Shown here: positions 28,601 through 35,548 of the stretch, in pieces
Layout of the letters: every line of letters starts with the position of its first letter
Position numbering within the stretch: the first letter of the stretch is position 1
NCBI GenBank assembly: GCA_032158295.1
Contig: CM063259.1
Location: 11,210,575-11,274,574 of the forward strand
Reading direction: 5' to 3'
DNA length: 64,000 nucleotides
DNA from: Pycnopodia helianthoides
Lineage: Eukaryota; Echinodermata; Asteroidea; Forcipulatida; Asteriidae
Position numbers and translations under genes: made by a program
Notes under the pieces: generated by a model
The model's input: the letters and a program-made list of their open reading frames with translations, nothing else
Databases searched by the model: none
Told to the model about the DNA's origin: nothing

Positions 28601-31600
28601 GATTCTTATTGCAGCTGATAGTAGAGCAGAACACAGGAGCCAACATTGCTTACAAAGACCTGATGGCCACGATATGGGCCTATGATGTTGACATCAATGA
28701 CAACTTGACGTTTCTAATTCAACCAACAATGTACGGTGTACTTACAATGAGCGATGAGGTTAGATTAATCCCGCCGAGGCAGAACTGCAGTCAACTGACT
28801 CGTAATATCAACAGTGAAGAGAATTTACTACCATGTGGGTTGGAAACACCTCAGGAAACGGTGAGGATTTTAGTTTTTTTTTTCGCAATCTTAATTGAAT
28901 GTTATATTAAAGTAACAACACACAAATAACATAATAAACTAATTTAACGATTCATAAAAGACAAATCTGTTTTGCACAGAGTGACTGACAAATTGGTAAG
29001 AGAGTGGGGTATAAAGGATTGACACGTGTCGACAACAAACTGCTCTGTTCTTCAAGCTTCATTTTGAGAAAATGTTTTAAATCTGACGACCCCAAACCAG
29101 CTGCGTGTTTTGTTTAATTATGCTGATTGGGGACTGTTCATGTTCTACATGCACCATTAACCCATAGATTCAAACAATTTGAGTTATTATCTTTTAAAGT
29201 GAGTTGAGTTTTTGGGTTGGGAAGGATTTTAGTAAGTCACCCCAGGCAGTTAGTTTCAGTCATGGTGAGTACCAGTCTAATCTAAATAATGTTTTGATTC
29301 GCTTTTGATTTCAGGAGGTGATGAGTTGGGTATCGTCCTCTTTTTCCTACGCCCCTAATCCCAACTTCCATGGAAAGGATAGCTTCTCAGTCTTGAGTAA
29401 GGATGAATCGGGCGCAGTGTCTCAGCTGCTGAAGATAGAGATTGCAGTCTTGTTGAACCCTTGCATCAATGAGGGAGTTTGTAGAGGTACGTAGACTCGC
29501 AAGATCGAAGCTTAATAAATAAAGGGTTGGTACAGATTTGTATCTAGGAAGAAGCAAACTAAATCCCGTCAAGACAAACATCATACAAGAAACTAAGATA
29601 CTCTAATTGAACGGACTGCAAACCATGTTTTAAGTGTTTATGATTTTTCTTAGATTTTAATGCATGTCATTAAATTTGAGACAACATTGACAGCAAGTTC
29701 CTTTGGCATAATTGACGAGTTGCAGACGCTAGTAGGTATCTGGCATCCAGGTATTTTTCTGCAACTCAGCGCCTCTTCTGTCTCCTAGCGAAGCTAGCAA
29801 AATACATTTCGAAATACATTTTTACAATTATTTATAAAATACTGAGAAAATACCAGAAACCCAGAGGGCCTAGGCTGACCCGGAAAGTGGTTACAAATTT
29901 GAGTTTAATTCGGATTCTGCGTCAGTGTGACCGATTTCTGGGTAACTTTGACACAGCATCCGGGTCACACTGACCCCCACGGGACCTCGATCCGTGTCAA
30001 TTCTTACCCAGAAGTTTTTATAGTGTGTGTTCAGTCCTCTTCACAAAAATCGTAATACTTTTCGGCTGTTTAAATAATAAATTGTGGACATACAAGATGA
30101 AATAATACGATGAGAGAATTTTGAAGACATTCCTTTCTCTCTCCCTCAGGACCTGCTGATGATCCAGACTGCACTTCTCCAGCGCGCAGCTCCAGTTTCG
30201 ATTCTTATTTCTGCATCTGTGAAGCGGGCTGGGTGGGCGACACCTGTGAAATTGACTACGACGATTGCGCATCTACACCATGTGAATTCCCATTTGTCTG
30301 CCATGATCTTTTGAATGGGATTGAGTGCGCATGCCCATTCTCCGACCCAATGTGTGACTCAAGGTCAGCATTCTTCTAGATTTCATTTAGTTCAGTTTAT
30401 GTTTCAAAAAAACAACATCACACTGATGTTGACAAGATGACGGTAGAAAAAAAAATAATGAAGATTAAGTAGTTGAGGTCTCCCAAAAGATTGTAATGTG
30501 AGTTGAGACTCACAATATTTTTGTTAACCTAGATAGAAAAGACACACAAGCCGAAACAAGTACTTAAACTACTAATCAAAACTAAGAATTTATAAAGCAC
30601 TAAAAAAAAATTGATTAATTATAAACAAAGCAGTAAATATTACAAAAACTTTGGTAAATGCTTCTCTTTGTTGTGGGGTTGGCCAACTTTACTTCTTAGT
30701 CCCTTGATTCAAAGCAATCACCCTTTAAAATGAAAATGTTAAAATCAAATGTGATGAAAATTGTTCCTTTGAATACAGTTCTTACGCTGTTAAAACGCCT
30801 AAATATGACAGCTCGTCAAATATTGTTTGTTTGAATTTCTTTAGATTCTCAAATGAAATTGCAATTATTTGCACATTGATCTGCGTTGGAGTCCTTATCT
30901 TCGCTCTGGTTGTTTTACGCTGTTACATGAAGAAACGCTCTATGAAAGAGTAAGTAAAAACGTTATAATTATAACAATGCATGATGTGATTCTGAACATC
31001 ATCTTATTCAATCAAATTATATACCTTCATATTTTGCCATAGTACAAGATTTTGAGTTAATTTAACTGACACGCACAAAACTTCATTAATTACAAAATCT
31101 GTCACAAACATTTTCTCAAGTCAATTTAAATACAATTGTGAATGTTTTTATATTAATTGCAGTTGGATTTAAATCTCACAAAAATATTATGCTTTAATTT
31201 TTGCCATGGCGATAGAAAGCGACTCGTATTTACAGACAGGCAACATCGTGTTATTGAAAATCCTGCATATGATACTGAAGAGGGCTCCGATGGAGTCGAC
31301 CCACAAGATTCTACTCCACCGTCTCAAGACAGACCATCGCCTGATTTTCCGGGTCCTTCAACCGTCTCGACAAGCACCGCCCAGTCAAAGAGGTCATCTT
31401 TCTCTTTGACATCCATTAGGTCGGATAAGAAGAAGTCCAGAAGACCTCACTCCCGTACTGGCCGTTCACACCCCGTGAGAAATGCATCCAAGATGGCTAA
31501 GGAAGTCCGAGCTGAAATATCTTCAACTTCAAAGAGACCTCGCTCCAAGTCCAGCAGACCTCGCTCTCGTAACAGCCATTCAAACTCCGTAGGAGTTGCA

Positions 31601-32575
31601 CCCACAGTGGCTGAAGAAGTCCAGGCTGAGGTTTATTCAAGTTCCAAAAGACCTCGCTTCAAGTTCGTAGCAGGGCTCCCGTCAGAGAGTCCCATCGGAG
31701 CTGCGGAAGGAGGGGAGAGCACGACGACAAAAGGTGGCACGAGTCCCAGAGATGTGGTCCTTGTACAGAAGAATGGTGAGATGAACTATGCTACGGTAAG
31801 CTCTGGAAAACTAAAAGTTGCTGAGGTTTGGGACACAGCGGATTGGTCCAAGCTCTCGAGAAATAGTTCACGATCATCGACAGAGGAATATGCCGGCCCT
31901 CTGATTCAGGTAAGCCTTTTTTATTATTTTGTTTATACAGTAACCTTTACACACAAATTTATATTTGAAGTCTTTTAAAACTACTTGGAATCGGTATGAA
32001 ATGTCCAAAAGACGTTCTTAATGAGCCAACAATAACTTGTTTTTATTATTGTATTTTTCTGGTAACGAAACTAAGGATGCCTTATAACTGAAGTTAATCA
32101 CTGTAGCTACCAAGCCCAATGAAACAAGGTAACAAGGGTGCTTGCAATGAACCATAACACAGGGGTTAACCTTATGCTCTACCAAGATAAGTGTTCTGGG
32201 TTCTTTTACGTGCACTACTAGTCCTAGTACACGGAACCTACGGCCTAATGTCCTATCCAAAGGACTAGGCAATTATGGTAAAGCAACTTGCTCAAGGACA
32301 CACGTGTCACCACCGGGACTCGAACCCACACTCTGCTGATCAGAAACACCATAGGTTGAGTCCGGTGCTTTTAACCGCTAGCCCGCGACACGTTTTGAAG
32401 CAACATAGTATCAAAGTTCCACACACTTTTTCAAATCCAACCTTTATTTCATTCAAACTTGTATTTGCAGCTTTCAGGACCGCTGGTTGACAACACAGAA
32501 TATCCTGGACTCTTGGAGATGTTGAAAATACAGAAGTATAATGGTTCATTATTGACTAATCACCAAGTTCGATAA
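1243..32575 (+). CDS. Giant FN3-like/cadherin-like/EGF single-pass membrane protein, 46 exons traced (5' end missing)
   Basis: Spliced gene built from GT-AG exons whose phases agree from one to the next, except at three places noted separately. Visible coding length is about 9.0 kb, ending in TAA at 32573-32575. Domain order: about 12 FN3-like repeats; a beta-sandwich candidate (exons 21-27); a Cys-rich segment (28); two more FN3-like units (29-32); an unrecognised segment with two polybasic sites (33-38); cadherin-like repeats (38-42); EGF-like modules (42-43); one transmembrane helix (44); and an intracellular tail (45-46). No signal peptide or start codon is visible because exon 1 here begins inside a repeat. 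This is a type I surface protein, likely adhesive or receptor-like. I do not recognise a named orthologue. Exon groups follow as separate entries. Confidence 0.85.
2460..2870. repeat. Degenerate tandem array in intron 1
   Basis: Diverged units recur around cores such as 'aaatgatttcgagcgatatg' (2806), 'aaatgatttcaagcgaaata' (2696), 'aaaagcacgatatgatct' (2580) and 'aaaagcacgaaatgattt' (2477), mixed with 'gagcttttgcaa'-like spacers. Unit length is roughly 50-120 bp and copies are worn. No coding pattern is seen. Confidence 0.45.
2906..3671. mobile_element. MITE family A copy 1, split by another repeat
   Basis: The left half (2906-2990) and right half (3416-3671) match the complete copy at 38866-39207. 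Both ends show TTAA next to AGG/CCT-like termini. The middle (2991-3415) is an unrelated repeat, also found at 51893-52413. So this MITE was in place before the second repeat entered it. Confidence 0.7.
2991..3415. mobile_element. Dispersed repeat B copy 1 (inserted in MITE A)
   Basis: About 425 bp that aligns with 51893-52413. It begins near 'ggcaggcccatttgatagg' and ends near 'gctctgtggttgggtgc'. The shared core includes 'cacccctcctgaccaaattg' and 'tatcacggggttgggatcta'. No coding capacity is seen. Confidence 0.7.
4727..4850. repeat. GGGTCA-rich dispersed repeat, copy 1
   Basis: Contains clustered 'tgacccatt', 'tgacccaga', 'gaattgacccc' and related words, similar to 24618-24850 and 29870-30020. 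It lies in intron 3. Flanks are not clear. Confidence 0.45.
4851..5925. other. Rest of intron 3; a minus-strand open stretch of unknown meaning
   Basis: At 5368-5694 the minus strand is open for 108 codons. The first 60 or so (VHVCCTYILYCPEVKVIQHG and onward) look less AT-biased than the rest, which degenerates to Phe/Leu-rich translation of A/T sequence. It could be a fragment of a mobile-element ORF. I recognise no family. Confidence 0.25.
5926..8356 (+). CDS. Giant gene exons 4-7: FN3-like repeats 3-4
   Basis: Exons: 5926-6046, 7063-7241, 7468-7627, 8132-8356; phases 0/1, 1/0, 0/1, 1/1, all compatible. Exon 4 has the repeat core 'HWDYFDEESGI'. Exon 5 ends with 'VDPTPPVV' at a GTAGGT donor. 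Exon 6 has 'WLGVDGQSGIKNYWVAVGT'. Exon 7 completes the strand-rich second half (FYVCVKSENGAGAFSD) and adds four cysteines, unusual for these repeats, which may form domain-specific disulfides. Introns here hold a hairpin (6258-6327) and a GTTT microsatellite (about 7797-7950). Confidence 0.82.
6258..6327. repeat. Near-perfect hairpin in intron 4
   Basis: Arms of about 33 nt, 'ttatggtatgataaaacttt...' and its reverse complement, meet at 'cactgtaaattttacagtg' with almost no loop. It is likely the terminal part of a small foldback element or a collapsed MITE. The following 6420-6740 has a minus-strand open frame without recognisable homology. Confidence 0.75.
7797..7950. repeat. (GTTT)n microsatellite in intron 6
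   Basis: Two GTTT arrays, interrupted by short imperfections. The open frames over it on both strands are translation artefacts of the repeat. Confidence 0.9.
8632..10337 (+). CDS. Giant gene exons 8-13: FN3-like repeats 5-7
   Basis: Exons: 8632-8720, 8859-8976, 9114-9304, 9501-9696, 9950-10056, 10160-10337. Phases run 1/0, 0/1, 1/0, 0/1, 1/0, 0/1 in strict alternation, so each FN3-like repeat is spread over the same pattern of introns. This is a sign that the array grew by exon duplication. Signature pieces are 'YYEWAVGTSPGGEDIQPL' (exon 9), 'HGVTYYSTVRAITNGDN' and 'VDVTPP' (10), 'VDTTPP' (12) and 'WTDFLDAESRIEYIRFLVG' (13). Exon 11 is a divergent core in which the ESGI motif is replaced by DDLESNLI. 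Introns are short. Confidence 0.85.
10539..11243 (+). CDS. Giant gene exon 14: long exon with FN3-like repeats 7-9
   Basis: A 705-nt exon, phase 1 to 1, by far the longest in the extracellular part. It covers the end of repeat 7 (NKLYFVTIEAFNAVS, then a degenerate 'IDDTPP'), all of repeat 8 and the front of repeat 9 (KYEWAIYRIDG). Repeat 8 has an inserted Cys-containing loop (WDCSNKDECLRLDGEC) before its core 'IIWEPFKDEDTKITKYEIA'. Introns present in the other repeats are missing here, so this exon looks like a fusion by intron loss. The donor is GAG|GTAATA at 11244. Confidence 0.85.
11244..12110. other. Intron 14, no recognised content in the first 860 bp
   Basis: Contains a 103-codon open frame (11741-12052, starting MPEITSNSVES) that has no splice-site support in the phase of the flanking exons and no domain I know. 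A leftover of a mobile element is possible. Confidence 0.3.
12110..12455. repeat. Minisatellite of palindromic CGAAATA..TATTTCG units
   Basis: About 16 to 18 imperfect units of roughly 20 bp, each like 'cgaaatattatttcgttccc'. Each unit is itself close to a palindrome (CGAAAT...ATTTCG), so the whole array can fold on itself. Units vary by point changes and small deletions, and near 12290-12340 the pattern is disturbed. Confidence 0.85.
12564..13218 (+). CDS. Giant gene exons 15-16: FN3-like repeats 9-10, frame break in exon 15
   Basis: Exons: 12564-12832 and 12949-13218. Exon 15 opens with 'DGETYYTVVRATNALN' and 'HVYDG'. It then runs out of frame: the expected core 'ISASWSGFGHG' lies in another frame and continues correctly to the donor at 12833. 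The shift is best explained by one base missing in the A run at 12753-12757; with one more A the exon is 270 nt and its phases (1 to 1) fit both neighbours. Exon 16 carries 'YYYEVAVGTDRRYP' and 'LDLALTATYYVTVRGYS'. Sequencing or assembly error and a real mutation cannot be told apart from this window. Confidence 0.75.
13334..13729. mobile_element. MITE family D copy 1
   Basis: About 396 bp, matching 55636-56038 in inverted orientation. Its left end reads 'ttaaaggaaaatgacagaat' and its right end the reverse complement of a similar word (attctctaatgttccttta). TTAA at the left edge is kept and the right edge is degenerate. The internal block 'tcactattttctcgtgacc' is shared with MITE family A. 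Confidence 0.7.
13740..13965. repeat. Fragment related to MITE A/D internal module
   Basis: Includes 'cagctgattttggttgttac' and 'tttcactattttctcctgac' followed by 'tttcacaggtttgtt'. A similar, diverged block is found at 33455-33665. Ends not determined. Confidence 0.5.
14096..15909 (+). CDS. Giant gene exons 17-20: FN3-like repeats 11-12
   Basis: Exons: 14096-14386, 14530-14633, 15201-15416, 15735-15909; phases 1/1, 1/0, 0/0, 0/1. Exon 17 has 'VKLQWQEFDSTFPILLYHVG', a repeat core without ESGI. Exon 18 has 'FSVDITPPVKGRLRAGPFYD'. Exon 19 is canonical (IHVAWEDYIDEESGIKSFSI). Exon 20 has a weak linker, 'IFVDKSEPRPGVVVDGDD', in place of VD.TPP, and marks the end of the first FN3-like array. The 567-nt intron 14634-15200 and the 318-nt intron 15417-15734 show nothing except a short GA run near 15585. 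Confidence 0.82.
15910..16706. other. Intron 20, nothing recognised
   Basis: 797 bp, AT-rich, without repeats or open frames that I can support. Confidence 0.5.
16707..17914 (+). CDS. Giant gene exons 21-23: start of an unrecognised beta-sandwich segment
   Basis: Exons: 16707-16855, 17149-17265, 17759-17914; phases 1/0, 0/0, 0/0. The FN3-like pattern stops. The sequence becomes 'WQALEFNGLWNMGTDNWELQ', 'LSGAYVINAQLVRSSEYEFD' and 'VTSILFWDGPDRVVGEYDFG': alternating hydrophobic strands with Trp and Gly turns, as in concanavalin-like or other jelly-roll modules. That fold is my guess. Exon 23 ends with a Cys cluster (GICQCCYAV) at a weak donor (CGG|GTATAG, 17915), which makes its end less certain than the others. 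Confidence 0.72.
16914..16939. repeat. Short perfect hairpin in intron 21
   Basis: 11-bp arms 'caggtgccaat' and 'attggcacctg' around a 4-nt loop, next to a long A run. Possibly the joined termini of a lost element. Confidence 0.7.
18436..20078. mobile_element. 1.64-kb foldback element in intron 23, with a nested insert
   Basis: The outer arms 18436-18660 and 19858-20078 are reverse complements with scattered mismatches; landmarks are 'cacgttgcttccc' and 'tatagcctggcca'. The inner arms 19326-19545 and 19628-19857 continue the same palindrome to a loop near 19550-19625. The left arm is interrupted by 660 bp at 18666-19325 that the right arm lacks. Flanks at 18335-18435 and 20079-20160 resemble parts of the SINE at 32035-32392. 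No protein is encoded. Confidence 0.75.
18666..19325. mobile_element. 660-bp insert nested in the foldback's left arm
   Basis: Defined by comparison with the uninterrupted right arm: 'ggatatctta' continues directly into 'tgagcca' there. The ends show short inverted similarity (CCCTGCGTC against CCTGCGCTG). About 65 bp inside it (18853-18918) is repeated at 53543-53608. No coding capacity is seen. Confidence 0.6.
20214..22456 (+). CDS. Giant gene exons 24-28: second half of beta-sandwich segment and Cys-rich module
   Basis: Exons: 20214-20491, 20828-20979, 21283-21461, 21762-21891, 22249-22456. From exon 25 on the phases agree (1/0, 0/2, 2/0, 0/1). Exon 24 is Thr/Asn-rich with several N-x-T/S sites, and its first 50 nt are ambiguous in frame (see findings). 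Exons 25-26 read 'SQAVLWCRHFDDEWSMTSQA' and 'EWSFKVYIDGKLLSSLTG', a strand-turn-strand pattern typical of lectin/glucanase-like sandwiches. Exon 28 opens with six cysteines in about 22 residues (CVPCINPC...CEQSC), then 'FTLTNLTLPKLEILDVAM'. Function unknown. Confidence 0.75.
22655..23839 (+). CDS. Giant gene exons 29-31: FN3-like repeats 13-14, frame break in exon 31
   Basis: Exons: 22655-22851, 23054-23237, 23671-23839. The FN3-like pattern returns: 'SNGFYIDDTPAEL' and 'INVLWSFIDKQSQV' (29), then 'YWAIGTSRGAVDLQDFVNVG' and 'HNTTYYVTVKCINGAGLETV' (30). Exon 31 starts in frame (SDGVTVLFEEPSVDDV), but its end is only sensible in a second frame (TSWSKPDDESINV), which also gives the right phase for exon 32. 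One base appears to be missing between about 23708 and 23790. With that base restored the length fits phase 1 to 0. Confidence 0.72.
23979..25035 (+). CDS. Giant gene exons 32-34: end of last FN3-like unit and hexa-arginine site
   Basis: Exons: 23979-24199, 24491-24570, 24907-25035; phases 0/2, 2/1, 1/1. Exon 32 uses the acceptor CAGAG|TAT, because cutting two bases earlier would give an immediate TGA. It reads 'YCVSSTADRLDDIVPCMVVG'. Exon 33 is short with three Cys (KCLYSWMKMCNPALLC). Exon 34 has an acidic start and then six consecutive arginines followed by ALD, a strong match to a proprotein-convertase site. It sits at the change from the FN3-like part to the membrane-proximal part. Confidence 0.78.
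24618..24850. repeat. GGGTCA-rich dispersed repeat, copy 2, with (TTA)n/T tract inside
   Basis: The best copy of this family. It has 'gaggctgacccattttctgg' on one side and 'ccgggtcagcctgaccc' on the other, and the two sides are partly inverted relative to each other around an internal TTA microsatellite and T run (about 24757-24793). Intron 33. Confidence 0.55.
25246..26848 (+). CDS. Giant gene exons 35-38: unrecognised juxta-cadherin module with second polybasic site
   Basis: Exons: 25246-25396, 25625-25767, 26105-26193, 26662-26848; phases 1/2, 2/1, 1/0, 0/1. Readable pieces are 'GGSLILGLLDVNKTNEDFTS', 'RFVYEPLFYVTSLGQTELQG', 'RLIYWDSENYEWRDVAKTC' and 'VEVCATRGRT'. A Cys pair and the 'YWD...W.D..KTC' block look like one folded unit. 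Exon 38 has SRQRR followed by AAEKTSFF, matching the R-x-R-R convertase pattern. It ends with 'EPPEITNLVNTFTMDEDE', the first strand of a cadherin-like domain. I cannot name the module. Confidence 0.78.
26480..26580 (-). repeat. 3' tail fragment of a LINE/SINE (TAA repeats plus 'ataaagcgc')
   Basis: The ATA/ATAA microsatellite followed by 'acttataaagcgcatttcccaaat' is the reverse complement of the '...gcgctttataagt(att)n' end seen at the LINE 3' terminus near 45500. A truncated insertion in minus orientation. Confidence 0.55.
27257..27740 (+). pseudogene. LINE reverse-transcriptase 3' end, degenerate (CR1/L2-like)
   Basis: The reading 'RLQRLQKSTARLATLTRCTS', then '...HVSPILRS', and further on words like 'LWNALPLNP' in another frame, is the familiar C-terminal region after the RT domain of CR1/L2-type non-LTR retrotransposons. 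It contains stops and shifts. The 3' end is 'gcgctataaatgttctttattattattg', the usual structured tail with TTA/TTG repeats. 5'-truncated, in sense orientation in intron 38. Confidence 0.7.
27747..28860 (+). CDS. Giant gene exons 39-41: cadherin-like repeats
   Basis: Exons: 27747-27917, 28125-28267, 28615-28860; phases 1/1, 1/0, 0/0. The sequence shows the tandem Ig-like/cadherin-like signature seen in FRAS/tandem-95-type proteins: 'LEYSFEASDPDDDI' (39), 'ISIEVNPVNDNP' (40) and 'IWAYDVDINDNLTFLI' (41). The D-x-N-D-N-P and A-x-D-x-D motifs are those that bind calcium in cadherins, so Ca-dependent stiffening near the membrane is plausible. Exon 39 has a Cys pair (CPNC) and exon 41 has two Cys, not usual in classical cadherins. 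Confidence 0.8.
29315..30363 (+). CDS. Giant gene exons 42-43: last cadherin-like strand and EGF-like region
   Basis: Exons: 29315-29486 (phase 0/1) and 30150-30363 (1/2). Exon 42 has 'FSYAPNPNFHGKDSFSV', the classic final strands of a tandem cadherin-like repeat. It then starts an EGF-like module (NPCINEGVCRG) that is completed in exon 43 (FCICEAGWVGDTCE, ending on the usual C-x-C-x8-C spacing). A second, degenerate EGF-like unit follows (DDCASTPCEFPFVC...CACPF). The module is split by a phase-1 intron. This is the last extracellular part before the membrane helix. Confidence 0.85.
29870..30020. repeat. GGGTCA-rich dispersed repeat, copy 3
   Basis: Words such as 'aggctgacccggaaagtgg', 'gggtcacactgaccccca' and 'tttctgggtaactttgac' match the 24618-24850 copy. 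Intron 42. Confidence 0.5.
30845..30949 (+). CDS. Giant gene exon 44: transmembrane helix
   Basis: A 105-nt exon, phase 2/2. It encodes 'EIAIICTLICVGVLIFALVV' followed by LRCYMKKRSMKE: about 22 hydrophobic residues and then a basic stop-transfer patch, so type I orientation (N-terminus outside). Juxtamembrane cysteine (RCYM) could be palmitoylated. The EGF region ends only a few residues before the helix. Confidence 0.9.
31216..31909 (+). CDS. Giant gene exon 45: cytoplasmic tail
   Basis: A 694-nt exon, phase 2/0, encoding about 231 residues. It starts KRLVFTDRQHR followed by VIENPAYD, which contains an NPxY motif (binding site for PTB domains and clathrin adaptors in other receptors). The rest is low-complexity: a Ser/Pro/Arg-rich part with repeated units 'SSTSKRPRSKSSRPRSRNSH' and a second copy around 'SSSKRPRFKF', then a Gly/Thr stretch and tyrosines in 'GEMNYATV' and 'STEEYAGPL'. 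It is probably disordered and a phosphorylation target. The acceptor GATAG at 31211-31215 has a weak pyrimidine tract, but it is the only one that avoids stops at 31166 and restores the phase. Confidence 0.82.
32035..32392 (-). mobile_element. tRNA-derived SINE in intron 45
   Basis: Read on the minus strand it begins with a tRNA-like head: an A-box-like 'gcgggctagcggttaaaagc' and a B box 'gggttcgagtcccggt' (plus-strand 32313-32330). It then runs into 'cttgagcaagttgctttacc' and a unique body to about 32035. Internal RNA polymerase III promoter boxes and the lack of an ORF define a SINE. The body is related to the flanks of the foldback at 18436-20078. Confidence 0.8.
32471..32575 (+). CDS. Giant gene exon 46: C-terminal end and stop codon
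   Basis: The acceptor TTTGCAG at 32464-32470 joins in phase 0 to exon 45. It encodes 34 residues (LSGPLVDNTEYPGLLEMLKI and so on) and stops with TAA at 32573-32575. The intron before it carries a tRNA-derived SINE. No AATAAA lies close downstream; an AATACA-type hexamer near 32763 followed by T/G-rich DNA is a possible poly(A) site but is not convincing. Confidence 0.8.
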   Translation, partial: LSGPLVDNTEYPGLLEMLKIQKYNGSLLTNHQVR

Positions 32576-35548
32576 CTCGGGTCATAAGTCAAAGTTCACC
32601 ATACCAGGTTATTTACAAAACACCTTCAATCCTAGCTTAAAGCGAAGATACAGCATGATTTTAATGTCTTAGACAAATGATAAATCTCTTAAAAATCAAT
32701 AGCTCCTTTCTGGCACTTGAGTTGTTCCTTGTAAAATGTGTTTCTGTATTGTTTATATTTCAAATACATCCTGTTTTTTGTCTTAATAGCATCAGTCTGT
32801 TGTTCATTTTGCTTGGTTAACCATGAAAAAGGGTAAAGACCGCCAAGTAAGGTTTGGCAAGTAAGGGTAATGTTTTTTGTTTGTCCACGTGTTTATGATG
32901 TCTTCTTTATTTCTGCTAAAATTGCAGTAGATCTCTTAATGCAAGAGTATGTATGATAATTTCAGGTAGTTGGTATCATTGCTCTCCATTGCTTTAATCA
33001 GCCTCCCCTATCAAAAATATTCACTCTTTTGAACCACGGGCTTCCATCTTTTGGTACAAAATCGCTTTACTTGGCGATAACGCAATAAGTGTAGAAATGA
33101 ATGTAGGCAACTGTAAATCAGAAATCACATAATATAGAAACGAATTGAACTGCAAATTGATTAAATTGTATGATTGACCGGCCTCTTGGTGCTAGCTTTT
33201 ATGAAACTGAAAGATCTTTGCTACCTAATGAAACTGAATGTTATTTGACCAGGGAATGCTAAACTTGTGAAATAGATTTACACCTTCTTACTGTTGAATA
33301 ATGATGAAACGGAGCATTCATTTTCAATCAAAAATTTATGAGCCGGGTGTTGAAATGATTGAGTATTTGTTTATAATTGCCGGGAAACCTGTAATAACAG
33401 CATACGCGGAATAACATTGAGAGAATCATTTACAAATGAATTGGCCGAAACTAGCACCGCAACAGCTAATTTTGGTTGTTACAACCAAAATTAATGCCAA
33501 TGTATTGAAATGCCAAAAGTGGGGCATGTTTTTTCTTCTTTTCATCTTCTGGTTCACACCCAAACGTCCGCAGGTTTGTTGTTTTATGTAGGCCCATTTG
33601 GTCGATCACACAAAATATGAACATTGTCTGTAACTATTTTGCCTGCTCAAACGATCATTACACCTTTAATAATGATTTTCATATTCATTGTATTTCTCTG
33701 GGGATCAACGATAGCTCAAGGTGTTGAAAAAGTATCGACAAAGATGTCCTGCATAATATTATTTTGAAATTGGCACGTGGGAACCATTTTGTTTTAAGCT
33801 CGTTCATGCCTCTAGCATTGTAGCAGGTCGGAGGTTAAAGTGCAAACCACCAAACCACCAATCCATATTTCATACGACGCAAGCGTTAAACTTTGCTAAT
33901 AGATCCGCTTTATGTTAAGGAACAAAGGGGAAATTCTTGTTTGAATGTTATTACAATATGAATGAAATATTGATTGCAACAAATAATATATTATTACTCA
34001 GAGTGGTGACTTTAACATGGTTACTCGGTAAAGGTTTTCGCTTTTAACAATACACATTTCTTAAGATAAGGAGTAGCATTACAGTGCTTAGCGATAACAA
34101 AAATTCAAAGGTCTAACTTAACCAATGAATTTATTACAAGTAGGAATACAGTTTTTTATTTTGTAAGTAATGGCGTACAATTTATGACAACCAATATGGT
34201 TTTGCACATGTTTGCAAGAAGCTTGGCAGGTAGAAATGCTTGTTCAACACTAATAGTGATATTCCTTTGTTTTAGCATGTTGACATATTTTGATTGAGAA
34301 TAAACAGTTTTTTTAGTGTAAGCAAAGAAGACTGTTTGTTATTGTTTTCTTCTCAATCGTTTCTTTTTGTTACTAATTTCTGTTTGCCTAAAACCGTAAG
34401 AAAAACGAAAGATTAAGGTGCAACAATAAACGATTTCACATAGCACTGTAGATTAATCTTAAGATCAGTTGTCAAAAACTGCCTGGCATTGTTGCCATCG
34501 TGTGATTTGTATTGTGACATTACATTTTTCTTAGCAAGTCAATCTCATTTGCTATACACATCTTACTAGCAATCCCAGCTCCTAATTGTGAGATTAGCCC
34601 CTGGTGGTCTCATTGCATTGTTAAGTCAAAGCAATCGTAACACATTAGGCCTACTGATTTCAAGCCTCCATCACACACTAGCAAAAAGACATTCCGAAAT
34701 AAGTGCGGTAGTTAAATATTGCAGCAACTCTATTTCACTTTTGTCACCGTCTACCATTTTACAATATAACCGTGGACCCAATGGGCACAGTTTCACAATG
34801 GCGCTAACCAGAAGTTATAAAATGAATGGATAGCAAAAGTTTCAAAGGGCGAAAAAGCGATCTGATGGTGACAAATCATTCACAGCCGGCTTGTGCACAA
34901 TCGGATGTCGGCTGCCTTGTTTCACCGTTATTTAATTTTATTTTGTAATGTGTGTCGTCATCGGTTTGCAATAGTTTGGCTTGCTGAGCTGCAATTTTAT
35001 GTCAAATTAAAGTTAATTAATTCGTCAATGGAAACTATACTCAAAGAAACGAATTCACGTAGTCCTCTCCTTGGTGCTCAGCCAGTTTGATTGGTCATCA
35101 TTTTTAACTATGTTAAACAATGGCTTCCCTCGTCTAATCTACACAATGCATCAAGTGCACAACATCTATTCAAAGTCCTACCAACCAACTCGCAGATACT
35201 TCCGTCACCGCGCTTTAAGCTCCAAGAGCCGCCCTTACAACAACTGGCGAGGGGAAAATATGCCAACAGACAGCCGGTCGATTGCAAGAAGCAAATAAAA
35301 GGGTGCAATTTGGTGAATAAGCACAAAATGTAGAGATACTCAATTTTGTTTGCCTCAATGTGTTGGCAGTTAGCACACATGTGTTAATACTCGTAATGTT
35401 TTGCCAAAATATCTGATGAGTAAGCACCAATGTGACAATGCTAAAATTGTAACGGCATGCAGACTCGCACAATTTATAGCAAAATTTATAGCAATTTATA
35501 GCAAAAATGGCGCGAGGTAACTGATATCATTGTTGATTGCAATGAGGC
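32576..35548. other. 3' flank of the giant gene; nothing coding recognised
   Basis: Probably includes the 3' UTR at its start. Around 33455-33665 lies a fragment related to the MITE A/D module. AATAAA hexamers occur near 34300 and 34427 but are 1.7 kb or more from the stop. The open frames at 34588-35333 have no domain signature. A short 'atttatagca' repeat (three copies) is at 35474-35505. Confidence 0.4.

Noticed and set aside
32313..32392. Possible tRNA gene
   Set aside because: A- and B-box-like words are present, but the sequence continues into a SINE body and cannot close an acceptor stem.
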